Below, piece by piece: positions 37,813-46,767 of a stretch of 64,000 nt of DNA. The translations under genes and the position numbers were made by a program. The stretch is taken from contig DASXKV010000050.1 in NCBI GenBank assembly GCA_036496605.1, positions 186,001 to 250,000 of the forward strand, in the 5' to 3' direction. The notes below the pieces were generated by a model. That model was not told the DNA's origin. It saw nothing but the letters and a program-made list of their open reading frames with translations, and ran no database searches. Position 1 is the stretch's first letter. Every line of letters starts with the position of its first letter. This stretch comes from Gemmatimonadaceae bacterium. Its GTDB lineage: Bacteria > Gemmatimonadota > Gemmatimonadetes > Gemmatimonadales > Gemmatimonadaceae.

Positions 37813-39555
37813 ATGTCGAATCGCCTCGTCCTCCTCGGGTCGGTTTGCCTGACGAGCACCGCTCGGCAGGCATCGTTGCGACGCGCGTCGCAGTCGCGGC
37901 GACTCGCACTGCTCGCGCTCATCGCAAGCTCGCCCGGCGAGTCCATCAGCCGTGATCGGCTGCTTGGCCTTCTCTGGCCGGAGAGGCACGAGCGCACAGC
38001 CCGACACCTCCTGGCCGACTCGCTCTACGTCCTGCGACGCACGCTTGGCGATGGTGCGATCATTACGGCGGGCGAAACGCTGCGCATCTCGCCCAACGTC
38101 GTGTGGAGCGATGTCGTCGAATTCCGGAAAGCGTTGGCCGAGAAGAGATGGTCCGACGCGCTGCGACTCTACCGAGGCGACTTCCTCGACGGATTCTTCG
38201 TACGAAACGCCGTCGAGTTCGACCAATGGGCATTGGGGGAGCGAGGACGTCTCCGTGCACTCGCGACGCACGCCGCGTCGACATTGGCGCATGAGCTTCA
38301 CGGCGCCGGGCAGATGTCCGACGCAGTGGCCGCGGCCGAACGAGCACTCGACCTTTCGCCTTGCGACGAATCGGTATTGGGTGTACTCGTTAGGCTACTC
38401 GTTGTCGTGAACAATCGGGCGCGGGTCGAGGCAGTCGCCAACGCCTTCCGTGAGCGACTCGCACTCGAGTTAGGCATCTCGCCGTCGCCGGAGACGATGC
38501 TCTTGCTGCGAAATGTTCGTGCGCCCCGGCACGCGGAGCCGATCGTGTTCATGACTTCGCGACAACCGCGGCGACCGGGCCGACGGAACATCGATTCCGT
38601 GACGGCGAACGTCATCGCGCAGGGTCGATATCACTGGCATCAGCGGACGCGAGTCTCGGTCGAGCGTGCGATCGCCTACTTCACGCGCGCCGTGGAGCGC
38701 GACACGAGGGCCGTCGACGCATGGTGCGGACTAGCCGATTCGTGGGTCGTGATGGGAGGCCGCGGTTATACGCCCGTGGACGTCGCGATCAAGCACGCCG
38801 CGCCGAGCGCCGCGCGTGCACTGGCTCTCGACGATACGCTTTCGGCGGTGCACACGTCGATTGGAGGGATGAATATCCTCCGCCGACGCTGGCGCGATGC
38901 GGAGGATGCGTTTCGCCGCGCCACCCTCATCGATCCGTTGAACGCGGAGGCGCGCCATTGGCTCTCGATGACGCGGCTCACCGGCTTTGGCGCTCGAGAG
39001 GAGGCGATTCGCGAGCAGATAATCGCGGCGAGTCTCAATCCAGTGTCGCCGATCCAGGTGGCGGTTCTCGCGTGGCAGCGTTATCTGCGTGGCGAGTACG
39101 ATCTCTCGCGGTCGAGCATGGAACCGGCGGTCGACCTCAACGCCGATCTCGAGGAGGGACACGCGGGTCTCGCGCGGATCGCGGCACGTTTGGGCGATGA
39201 GGATACGGTGATGAAGACCATCACCGCTGGCCTCACGAGGCGCGGCGACCTTCGTGGTGATCTCCTCGCCGAGCAGGCCTCGGCGCTCGCCATCCTCGGC
39301 GACTCGCATCGGGCACGCCAACTACTCTGCGAGGCTGGAGAGCATGGCGCCATGCCGCTGAACCTTGGCCTGGCGTGGGCAAGCATCGGCGACGGACACC
39401 GCGCGCTCGAGTGGCTCGCACGCGATCAGTTTCTCGTTTATTGGACGCCGCAGGCTATCTGGTGGGATCCGCGGCTCGACCTGATCCGCGACGACGCGCG
39501 CTTCGGCGCTGTCATGGAGCGCGTCACCAGAGCGTGGTTGCCCGCGTGGGCGTGA
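37813..39555 (+). CDS. SARP/BTAD-type transcriptional activator with TPR repeats
   Basis: A 580-aa regulator. The N-terminal winged helix of OmpR type is RRLALLALIASSPGESISRDRLLGLLWPE..., followed by the bacterial transcriptional activation domain (WSDVVEFRKALAEKRWSDALRLYRGDFLDGFFV, FRERLALELGISPSPETMLLL). The C-terminal half is made of TPR-like helices (AIAYFTRAVERDTRAVDAW, DAEDAFRRATLIDPLNAEARHWL). ATG 37813 is chosen over 37627 since the winged helix follows it directly. It may control the esterase gene downstream; target unknown. Confidence 0.88.
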   Translation: MSNRLVLLGSVCLTSTARQASLRRASQSRRLALLALIASSPGESISRDRLLGLLWPERHERTARHLLADSLYVLRRTLGDGAIITAGETLRISPNVVWSDVVEFRKALAEKRWSDALRLYRGDFLDGFFVRNAVEFDQWALGERGRLRALATHAASTLAHELHGAGQMSDAVAAAERALDLSPCDESVLGVLVRLLVVVNNRARVEAVANAFRERLALELGISPSPETMLLLRNVRAPRHAEPIVFMTSRQPRRPGRRNIDSVTANVIAQGRYHWHQRTRVSVERAIAYFTRAVERDTRAVDAWCGLADSWVVMGGRGYTPVDVAIKHAAPSAARALALDDTLSAVHTSIGGMNILRRRWRDAEDAFRRATLIDPLNAEARHWLSMTRLTGFGAREEAIREQIIAASLNPVSPIQVAVLAWQRYLRGEYDLSRSSMEPAVDLNADLEEGHAGLARIAARLGDEDTVMKTITAGLTRRGDLRGDLLAEQASALAILGDSHRARQLLCEAGEHGAMPLNLGLAWASIGDGHRALEWLARDQFLVYWTPQAIWWDPRLDLIRDDARFGAVMERVTRAWLPAWA

Positions 39556-39611
39556 CCAGCGGCCTCGCGCTGGGTGATTGACGTCGCCACGGGTCATGAC
39601 GTATCTCAGTC

Positions 39612-41294
39612 ATGCTCCTCCTCATTCAATCCGTGCGAACGACCGCCCTGATCCTGGGTCTTGCGGCCCTCGCCGCGCGTCCCGCGCTGGCGCAGCAAGA
39701 CGCACCAGCACCGACCCGCCTTCGCTTCGGCATCTCCTTCCCCACCGCGCGAAGCGCCGCGCCGCTCGACGGACGAATCATCCTCGTCATCTCGAACAAC
39801 GACCGGCGCGAGCCGCGGTTCGAGAACAACGTCTACGAGGCCGACACGCAGCTCGCGTTCGGGATCGACGTCGACTCGTTGCGACCAGGACAGGAGGCGT
39901 ACGTCGACGGCGCGACGTTCGGCTATCCGCTCAAGAGTATCGGCGACATCCCACCAGGCGAGTACTGGGTTCAGGCAGTGCTCAACAAGTACGAAACTTT
40001 CCACCGCGGCGACGGTCACGTCGTGAAGCTGCACATGGACCAGGGCGAGGGACAGCACTGGAACACGTCGGCGGGAAATCTCTACAACAAGCCGATCAAG
40101 GTGCGCGTCGACCCGACGAGCGACGGGACGATTCACCTTTCACTCGATCAGGAAATCCCGCCACTTCCGAAGCCTAACGATACGAAGTACGTGAAGTACG
40201 TGCGCATCCAGAGCCCGCTCCTTACCAGGTTCTGGGGACGGCCGATGTACCTCGGCGCCATCGTCCTCTTGCCGCAGGGCTTCGACGAGCACCCCAATGC
40301 CCGGTACCCGCTGATGATCAACCACGGACACTTCATGTCCGAGCTGCGCGGCTTTCGGGAGACGCCGTCGCCCAACGCACGCGGCGGGGATGCAGCATAC
40401 GAGTTTTATAAACAGTGGACGTCGGCCGGTTTCCCGCGGATGCTGATGGTCGTGATCCAGCACGCGAATCCGTACTACGACGACTCGTACGCCGTGAATT
40501 CGGAGAACGTCGGCCCGTACGGCGACGCCATCAACCACGAGCTGCTTCCGTATCTCGAGAAGCGCTTCCGCGGCATCGGGCAGGGCTGGTCGCGCGGGAC
40601 GTTCGGTGGCTCGACGGGTGGATGGGAGGCACTTGCGACGCAGATGTTCTACCCCGACGACTACAACGGTGCGTGGGCGGCCTGTCCCGACGCGATCGAC
40701 TTCCGAATGTACGAAGTCATCAACATCTACGATGAAAAGAACGCGTTCTACAACAACGGCGACTGGAAGAAGACCCCGCACGCCGACGGTCGCGACTACT
40801 ACGACCACCTATTGTCGGTCACCGAGGAGGACGTGCACTGGGAGCTCGTCCTCGGCACCCACGGCCGTTCGGGCGATCAATGGAATATCTGGCAAGCGGT
40901 GTACAGCCCCGTCGGTGCGGATGGCTATCCGAAGTACATCTGGGATCCGATGACGGGCGTGATGGATCATCAGGTCGCGGCGTACTGGCGCGATCATTAT
41001 GACCTGCGAAACATCCTCGAGCGCGACTGGGCCACGTTAGGGCCGAAGCTCACGGGGAAGATTCACCTCTACGTCGGCACGATGGATACGTGGCATCTGA
41101 ACAACGCTGTTTATCTCATGGAGGACTTTCTCAAGAAGGCCAAGAATCCGCCGGCGAACGCGGTGGTGGAGTACGGCGATCGCAAGCCGCACTGCTGGAG
41201 TGGGCACGATACCGCGTATTGGTTTCGGCAGCTCAATGAGCGGATTAGCAAGACGGCGCCAAAGGGTGCGGATCTAACGAGCTGGCGATACTGA
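39612..41294 (+). CDS. secreted esterase of the alpha/beta-hydrolase (esterase D/Fes-like) type
   Basis: A 560-aa exported protein: signal peptide ending ALAQ, a beta-rich N-terminal domain (RLRFGISFPTARSAAPLDGRIILVISNN), then an alpha/beta hydrolase domain. The nucleophile elbow is GGSTGGW (S334); a His near the C-terminus (KPHCWSGH) can complete the triad. Family resemblance is to the putative esterase group that includes enterochelin and feruloyl esterases. Substrate unknown; the neighbouring GH51 gene hints at plant polymers. Confidence 0.85.
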   Translation: MLLLIQSVRTTALILGLAALAARPALAQQDAPAPTRLRFGISFPTARSAAPLDGRIILVISNNDRREPRFENNVYEADTQLAFGIDVDSLRPGQEAYVDGATFGYPLKSIGDIPPGEYWVQAVLNKYETFHRGDGHVVKLHMDQGEGQHWNTSAGNLYNKPIKVRVDPTSDGTIHLSLDQEIPPLPKPNDTKYVKYVRIQSPLLTRFWGRPMYLGAIVLLPQGFDEHPNARYPLMINHGHFMSELRGFRETPSPNARGGDAAYEFYKQWTSAGFPRMLMVVIQHANPYYDDSYAVNSENVGPYGDAINHELLPYLEKRFRGIGQGWSRGTFGGSTGGWEALATQMFYPDDYNGAWAACPDAIDFRMYEVINIYDEKNAFYNNGDWKKTPHADGRDYYDHLLSVTEEDVHWELVLGTHGRSGDQWNIWQAVYSPVGADGYPKYIWDPMTGVMDHQVAAYWRDHYDLRNILERDWATLGPKLTGKIHLYVGTMDTWHLNNAVYLMEDFLKKAKNPPANAVVEYGDRKPHCWSGHDTAYWFRQLNERISKTAPKGADLTSWRY

Positions 41295-41359
41295 GCAGGG
41301 GGTAGAGGGTAGAGGGCTGGAGGCGAATCGGTTCGCGGCGATGGCGCTCCGCTCCATGG

Positions 41360-42358
41360 TCATCGCATCGTGAGAGCGATCCGGCCCACGACATGGCCGC
41401 GCTCCTCGCGCTGGTGCGCCTTCGACGCCTGCTTCAGCGGATAGGACTTCTCGATTGGCACGACGAGACCTATCTCTTCGGCCACACGACCGAGCTTCGC
41501 CAGCTCGGTAGCATTGACCTCGGCGTCGTACGCGATGGATCGCACGCCGGCGCGCTTTCGTGGCGCGGGCTCGACGCCGTTCGGGTACGCTACGCGCCCG
41601 CCACGCTTCACCAACTTCACCGAGTCGTTGAGCACCTTGCTCCCGGCGAGCGCGAGAATGGCGTCGAGACCGTTAAACGCAGCCTCGGCGATCCGGTCGA
41701 CCGCGTCACGTTTCCGCGCGTCGATCACCGTCTCGGCGCCGAGCTTCTCGAGGAGCGCCTTCGCCTTGGATCCTGACGCGATCGCGATGACGCGCGCGTG
41801 ACGGTACGTCACCGCGAATTGAACCGCGAGCGTTCCCACTGCACCCGACGCGCCGAAGATCATTACCGTCTCACCGGCATGCAGGTCCAGATGATCGGTG
41901 ATTCCCTGGAGTGCCGTGAGACCCGTCACCGCACCAGCGCCGGCCTCGACCATCGTTAGGCCTTTCGGCACCGATGCGACGTCGTCCATGTCCACGACGA
42001 CGTACTCGGCGTAGAACCCACCTTTCTTGTTCCCGTACTGATACGCCCAGACCTCGTCACCGACGTCGAAGCGCCGCACGAGCCCGCCGCGCTCGGCGAT
42101 GACCCCCGCGCCGTCCGTGCCGAGGATGAGTGGAAAGTGAACATCGCCCTCCGCCCACTCGCCGTCGCGGATCTTCGCGTCCCAGATGCCTACGCCCGCG
42201 GCGTGCAACGCGATCAATACCTCGCGCGGTCCGGGGCGCGGCACGGGGACGGTATGCCGCTTCAGCACCGATGGCGGACCGAACTTGTCGATTGCCATTG
42301 CTTCCATTTCCGCCGGAACTGTGGCGTGCTGTTGCTTCGATCTCGCGTGCCGACTCAT
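41360..42358 (-). CDS. NADP-dependent quinone oxidoreductase-like MDR-family dehydrogenase
   Basis: Medium-chain reductase of about 332 aa. The GroES-like part begins MAIDKFGPPSVLKRHTVPVPRPGPREVLI, with LILGTDGAGVIAE. The cofactor motif is MIFGASGAVGTLAVQFA. The structural-zinc cysteines of alcohol dehydrogenases are absent, pointing to the quinone oxidoreductase branch. ATG 42358 or 42307 are both possible starts; the frame upstream to 42700 is antisense to the permease. Convergent with the esterase gene. Confidence 0.88.
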   Translation of the reverse strand: MSRHARSKQQHATVPAEMEAMAIDKFGPPSVLKRHTVPVPRPGPREVLIALHAAGVGIWDAKIRDGEWAEGDVHFPLILGTDGAGVIAERGGLVRRFDVGDEVWAYQYGNKKGGFYAEYVVVDMDDVASVPKGLTMVEAGAGAVTGLTALQGITDHLDLHAGETVMIFGASGAVGTLAVQFAVTYRHARVIAIASGSKAKALLEKLGAETVIDARKRDAVDRIAEAAFNGLDAILALAGSKVLNDSVKLVKRGGRVAYPNGVEPAPRKRAGVRSIAYDAEVNATELAKLGRVAEEIGLVVPIEKSYPLKQASKAHQREERGHVVGRIALTMR

Positions 42359-42497
42359 GTCATCGCCATCCGTTATCGGTTCGAGGAACAGCAGTGCGTG
42401 TGCATTCGGCAGGCCAGTTTCCATTTCCGGCGGAAGGATCCTGCCGTCCTGGACCACAGTGGCCCGACCTCGGCGTGGCCGTGCAATGGTAGACCGC

Positions 42498-45137
42498 CTA
42501 TTCCGCCCTGAGCGTAATGCCCGGATCCACGGCTCCAGCCTGTTTCGCCGGGATGTAGCTCGCGACGAAGGCGACCAGTAGCAACAACACCGTTGCGCAC
42601 ACGATGCTGATTGCGTCGCGCGGCGCGACACCAAATACGAGGTTGCGCATTGCGCCCGCGGCACCGACCGCGAACACGAGCCCGACCGCCGCGCCGGCAA
42701 GCGCCGACGACGTGCCCTGCCACGCGGCGAGCCGGGTGATCTCAGAAGCCGTTGCGCCGAGCGCGACGCGGACGCCGAACTCGCGGATGCGTTGAGTCAC
42801 ACCGTATGCGACCACACCATAGATCCCGACTGCCGCCAGCACTAACGCCAGCGCGCTGAATCCGATCATGAGGCGCATCACCAACCGGCGAGACGCGACC
42901 GACTCATCGACGATCCGACGCATCGTTTGTACGTCGTAGACGCTCTGCTCCGCGTCCACCGACCGAATCGCCTCGATCACGGGCCGGACCGGTACGACAG
43001 CTTCGGTCGCGCTGCGCACGGCGAGGACCATGCGGTCCTGCGTCCACTGTCGATAGCTCCAGTAGACCTGGGGCAACGGATCGACGTCGAGGCCGACGGC
43101 GCGCACGTGCCTAACGACCCCGACGATGCTGAACCAGCGACGGCCGGCCCACGGTGGTTCGCGGAAGCGCCTCCCGATCGCGCTCTCGCCCGGCCACATC
43201 TCGCGCGCCAGTCGTTCGTCCACGATCGCCACGAGAGGCGCGTCGGCGTCGTCGTGCTCCGTGAATCCGCGGCCGGCGACGAGCGCGATGCCCATCGTCT
43301 CGAAATAATCCGGGCTCACCGTCCTCGAATCGACGTTCGTGAGCTCGTCCGGCCTGGCGGTCGGATGATCGATGTGCACCGGATTCGTCTGCCCGCCGGA
43401 GAGCGGAATGCGATTCACGAGGCCGACACTCGCGACGCCGGGTATGGCATGCACTGCGTCGACGAGGCGCGCGTAGTAGTCGGCGACGTCACGGTCGGAC
43501 GGATGCTCGTTGCGCGACACCTCGAACTTCAGTGTCGTTATGCGCGCCGGCCTGAACCCGGGGTCCACATGCGTGAGATTGATCGCGCTCCGGATCAACA
43601 TGGTGGCGCCGACCAGCAGCGGAATGGCGAAAGCGATCTGTGCGCCAACGACGACGCGTCGCGCGATCGACCGCCCTCGACCTGCAGTCGAACCGCGGCC
43701 GCCGTCCTTCGTCATCGTCGCGAAGTCGGAGCTCCACGCCTGCACCGCCGGCGCCGCGCTCGCCGCCAACCCCGTCAACACCAGCAGCCCGAGCGAAACA
43801 ACCAGGACCGGCCCGCTCACAGCGACGTTCTCGATGCGCGGCACGCCCGCCGGAACACCCATGACGAACAGGCGCACCGCCCACTGAGCGACGGCAACGC
43901 CGAGCACTGCACCTAACGCCAATATCGGTACGGCTTCGGCGATTGCCTGCGCGATCACCCGCGGGCGCGTCGCGCCGAGCGCGAGGCGCACGGCAAGCTC
44001 GCCGCGCCGCGCGCTGGCGCGCGCCCCGAACAAGCTCGAGAGATTGAGGCAAGCAATCGCGAGCAGAAATGAGACCGCCGCCAGCAACAGTGTCAGGAAT
44101 GGGCGTACTTCGCGTGTGGCATCGTCGAGCATCGAGTCGACGATCATCCCCGCACCGACGTTCACTCCATATGTAGCTGCTAATCGTTTGGCGAGAGACG
44201 TCGCCGCTTGACGCGCCTCGGGCAGCGTCGCGCCGGGCGCGAGGCGAGCAACCACTTTATAGTTCTCTGTTTCCGTGCGCGTGAGCTCGGCCGGCCGAAT
44301 GACGAGCGGCACCCACGCCTGGTGGTCGCTCGACGGATAGCGGAAGTCTGGTCCCATGACCCCGACGACCGTGTACAGCGATCCGTTGAGACGAATCTGA
44401 CGCCCGACGATGGTCGGGCCGGCATCGAATTGCGCTCGCCACAACGCGTCGCCCAGGACGACGACGTGCTCACGCCCCGCCTGATCCTCGTCCGCGGTGA
44501 AGGTGCGGCCGAGCGCCGCCGAGACTCCGAGCAGGGAGAAGAGATTCGGCGCGACCCGCGCGCCTTCGAGTCGCTGCGGCTCGCAGCCGCCCGGAGCGCA
44601 ATCGCCGACCAGGTTGAGATTCACATTCGCGAACAACGATACGTCGTCGAAGACGTCACGGAGGTCACGGAGCGCGATTGCATCGGCCGCGGCGGGGTAA
44701 TTGCGCGCAGAGTGTCGTTCCAGCCAGATGGTCACGAGGCGATTCGGCTCACGAAACGGCAGCGGTTGCAGCATGACGCCGTACACGACGCTGAAGATGG
44801 CCGTCGCCGCGCCGATCCCAAGCGCTACGAGCGCTACACCGGTGAGACCGAACGCGGGCGACTTCCGAAGCAGACGCGCGCCGAAGCGCACGTCGCGCAC
44901 CCACTCGCGCATCGCCGCGCCAGGGCGCTCATCGCGTGACGTTTCCTGCACGGCGTCGACGCTTCCGAACGTGAGCCGCGCTGCGCGGCGGGCCGCGTCC
45001 GGCGACATGCCACGCGCGATATTCGCCTGTATCTCGCGCTCGAGATGAAAGCGCATCTCCTCGGCCAGATCCGCGTCGACGCGTCCGCTCCTGGCGATGG
45101 CACGAAATACCGTTGCGATTTGGTGGATGAGTCTCAC
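42498..45137 (-). CDS. ADOP-type orphan ABC permease, PadR-linked
   Basis: An 879-aa permease with the extra N-terminal helical segment of PadR-linked ADOPs (ADLAEEMRFHLEREIQANIARGMSPDAARRAARLTFG). Then the first membrane helix, MacB-like periplasmic parts and two FtsX modules (LLAIACLNLSSLFGARASARRGELAVRLALGAT; GIYGVVAYGVTQRIREFGVRVALGAT). It ends AVDPGITLRAE. The padR gene lies 18 nt upstream on the same strand, so both are one operon. No ATPase is present. Confidence 0.92.
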   Translation of the reverse strand: MRLIHQIATVFRAIARSGRVDADLAEEMRFHLEREIQANIARGMSPDAARRAARLTFGSVDAVQETSRDERPGAAMREWVRDVRFGARLLRKSPAFGLTGVALVALGIGAATAIFSVVYGVMLQPLPFREPNRLVTIWLERHSARNYPAAADAIALRDLRDVFDDVSLFANVNLNLVGDCAPGGCEPQRLEGARVAPNLFSLLGVSAALGRTFTADEDQAGREHVVVLGDALWRAQFDAGPTIVGRQIRLNGSLYTVVGVMGPDFRYPSSDHQAWVPLVIRPAELTRTETENYKVVARLAPGATLPEARQAATSLAKRLAATYGVNVGAGMIVDSMLDDATREVRPFLTLLLAAVSFLLAIACLNLSSLFGARASARRGELAVRLALGATRPRVIAQAIAEAVPILALGAVLGVAVAQWAVRLFVMGVPAGVPRIENVAVSGPVLVVSLGLLVLTGLAASAAPAVQAWSSDFATMTKDGGRGSTAGRGRSIARRVVVGAQIAFAIPLLVGATMLIRSAINLTHVDPGFRPARITTLKFEVSRNEHPSDRDVADYYARLVDAVHAIPGVASVGLVNRIPLSGGQTNPVHIDHPTARPDELTNVDSRTVSPDYFETMGIALVAGRGFTEHDDADAPLVAIVDERLAREMWPGESAIGRRFREPPWAGRRWFSIVGVVRHVRAVGLDVDPLPQVYWSYRQWTQDRMVLAVRSATEAVVPVRPVIEAIRSVDAEQSVYDVQTMRRIVDESVASRRLVMRLMIGFSALALVLAAVGIYGVVAYGVTQRIREFGVRVALGATASEITRLAAWQGTSSALAGAAVGLVFAVGAAGAMRNLVFGVAPRDAISIVCATVLLLLVAFVASYIPAKQAGAVDPGITLRAE

Positions 45138-45155
45138 GTCTCCCTCTCCAACAGA

Positions 45156-45485
45156 CTACGCGGTGCGCATCACGAGCGAGATCGCGGCCGAGAGTCGCTC
45201 CCAGTCGGCACGTTCCTGCTCGAGGCGCCGCCGGCCGGCGCTCGTTAGGCGATAGAATCGAGCGCGACGGCTGGTCTCGGACACGCCCCAATCGGCCGTG
45301 ATCCAGCCCTGGCGCTCGAGTCGCTGGAGCGCGGGATAGAGCGAGCCCTGGTTCACCTGCAGGACATCCTTTGAGAGCAGTTGAATCCGCTGCGCGATCG
45401 CCCAGCCGTGGAGCTTCTCGGTGGCGATGGTGCGGAGGATCAGGAGGTCGAGGGTGCCCTGAACCAGGTCAGTGGGCTTGGTCAC
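45156..45485 (-). CDS. PadR-family transcriptional regulator
   Basis: A 109-aa winged-helix regulator: VQGTLDLLILRTIATEKLHGWAIAQRIQ, VNQGSLYPALQRLERQGWITADWG, then RARFYRLTSAGRRRLEQE. It is of the ADOP-associated subgroup (VNQGSLYPALQRL, ARFYRLTxAGRRxLE). Starts at GTG 45485. An inverted repeat just upstream is its likely own operator. Likely a repressor of the padR-permease operon; the ligand is unknown. Confidence 0.95.
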   Translation of the reverse strand: MTKPTDLVQGTLDLLILRTIATEKLHGWAIAQRIQLLSKDVLQVNQGSLYPALQRLERQGWITADWGVSETSRRARFYRLTSAGRRRLEQERADWERLSAAISLVMRTA

Positions 45486-45496
45486 GTTGGCCTTGG

Positions 45497-45536
45497 TTAT
45501 CTACAAGAGACAGTATGGCGTCGCTGTTGTAGATAA
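45497..45536. promoter_or_regulatory. inverted-repeat operator candidate for PadR at 45156
   Basis: TTATCTACAA (45497-45506) and its exact reverse complement TTGTAGATAA (45527-45536) are separated by 20 nt. The pair ends 12 nt upstream of the padR start. On the minus strand a weak promoter could fit within it (TTGTTT, then TACTGT). The ACA/TGT cores resemble PadR sites in general layout. Autoregulation is inferred. Confidence 0.65.
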
Positions 45537-45577
45537 ACAAGGGAAGGCGACCTGAAGTAGTCAACGCACGCACTGAC

Positions 45578-46204
45578 CTACATCTTGCTTCCAGTGTACA
45601 TGATGTGCGCCTTCGGCGTGCCCGGGAACATGATCCACGGTCCCGTCGCAGTCGGCCTGGCGGAGAGGCCGGTCGTTGTTGGCGTTGCGAACGGGATGTA
45701 CGTGACGAAGAGCGACGTGCCGCCGCTCGCCTTTGCGGCGACGGAATCGAAGGTGCCGCCGAAGATCTGATACAGCATCGAGGGCTGCGTCGGCATCTTG
45801 AGCTTGCCCGCCTTGACCTCCGCGAAGCGCACCGTGTCGACCTGGCCGCCACTCACGCCAGTCGCTCGTAAGGCGCGTCCGCGCGCCATGAATGGCTCCA
45901 TGGCTTTGTGATAGCACGCCGCATGAAATGCCGGCGCCATCGGATCAGGCAGGAGACAGATCATGTCGTTCGTGCCTGAGCGGAGCGTCACGAGCGGCTT
46001 GCCGGCCGCCGTGTAGCCGAGGACGATGGCGCCGGCGCGCATCTCCTCCGGAAGCGGCGTCACCGCCGCGGCGATCTGATAAGCAGCCGAATGCAGCGCT
46101 GCTCGGCCGGCTGGTTCCTGCGCGCCGACGCTAGAGGACTTTGCAAGAAAGAGCGCGCATACCGCGGCGCGCGACCAATGAATAATGATCGATGTACGAG
46201 ACAT
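45578..46204 (-). CDS. exported hypothetical protein
   Basis: A 208-aa protein with a signal peptide ending SVGAQ. The body (AAVTPLPEEMRAGAIVLGYTAAGKPLVTLRSGTNDMICLLPDP; FHAACYHKAMEPFMARGRALRATG; WIMFPGTPKAHIMYTGSKM) has two cysteines and no known domain. ATG 46204 is set by the signal peptide. It is divergent from the cupin gene at 46282. Confidence 0.65.
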   Translation of the reverse strand: MSRTSIIIHWSRAAVCALFLAKSSSVGAQEPAGRAALHSAAYQIAAAVTPLPEEMRAGAIVLGYTAAGKPLVTLRSGTNDMICLLPDPMAPAFHAACYHKAMEPFMARGRALRATGVSGGQVDTVRFAEVKAGKLKMPTQPSMLYQIFGGTFDSVAAKASGGTSLFVTYIPFATPTTTGLSARPTATGPWIMFPGTPKAHIMYTGSKM

Positions 46205-46281
46205 GAACTGTTCTCCGGAGTAACGTGCGGCGGCAGCATCAGAGTACGAAGAAGCAACCCCTCGCACAACCTGAGCTGATC

Positions 46282-46689
46282 ATGACCTTCGATTCATCGA
46301 GCGCGTTCCCCTACGCGACGCACCTCGACGTGCTCTTCCCTGCCCTCGAAAAGGTCGCACTCGATCCTCTCGTCGCCAGCGTCCGCGACAGCTGGTACAA
46401 CCAGACGCTCGTTCGCGTCAACGACTCAGTCGTTAGGCTCGGTGTGATGCAAGGCGAGTATCACTGGCATCGCCACGACAATGACGACGAATTCTTCTAC
46501 GTGATCGAGGGACGCTTTCTCATCGACCTCGAGCCCGCGACTGACGGCGGCACCCCGGGACGAGTCGTCGAGCTCGAGCCGCGCCAGGGATTCGTCGTGC
46601 CGAGAGGCGTCATGCATCGCACGCGCGCGCCGGAACGGTCGGTCATTCTCATGATCGAGACGGCGAACATCGTTCCGACGGGGAATTGA
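46282..46689 (+). CDS. cupin-domain protein
   Basis: A 135-aa single cupin. The first cupin motif is GEYHWHRHDNDDEFFYVIEGRFLIDLE (His, His, Glu metal set), the second GFVVPRGVMHRTRAPERSVILMIE. No signal peptide, so probably cytoplasmic. Function cannot be narrowed; such stand-alone cupins are often sugar or small-molecule isomerases or storage-type binding proteins. ATG 46282 is the first start giving a normal length. Confidence 0.85.
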   Translation: MTFDSSSAFPYATHLDVLFPALEKVALDPLVASVRDSWYNQTLVRVNDSVVRLGVMQGEYHWHRHDNDDEFFYVIEGRFLIDLEPATDGGTPGRVVELEPRQGFVVPRGVMHRTRAPERSVILMIETANIVPTGN

Positions 46690-46767
46690 GTCGTCCAGAC
46701 GCGACGCCCTAGCTCGTCTGCGGTTGGAGCGCCACATTGGTGCGTCCCCTTCGAGCTCTCGACTGCG

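Noticed and set aside
45500-45515. Tn5 mosaic-end-like AAGAGACAG
   Set aside because: Only nine bases match, there is no partner end or transposase, and the bases are part of the padR upstream inverted repeat.
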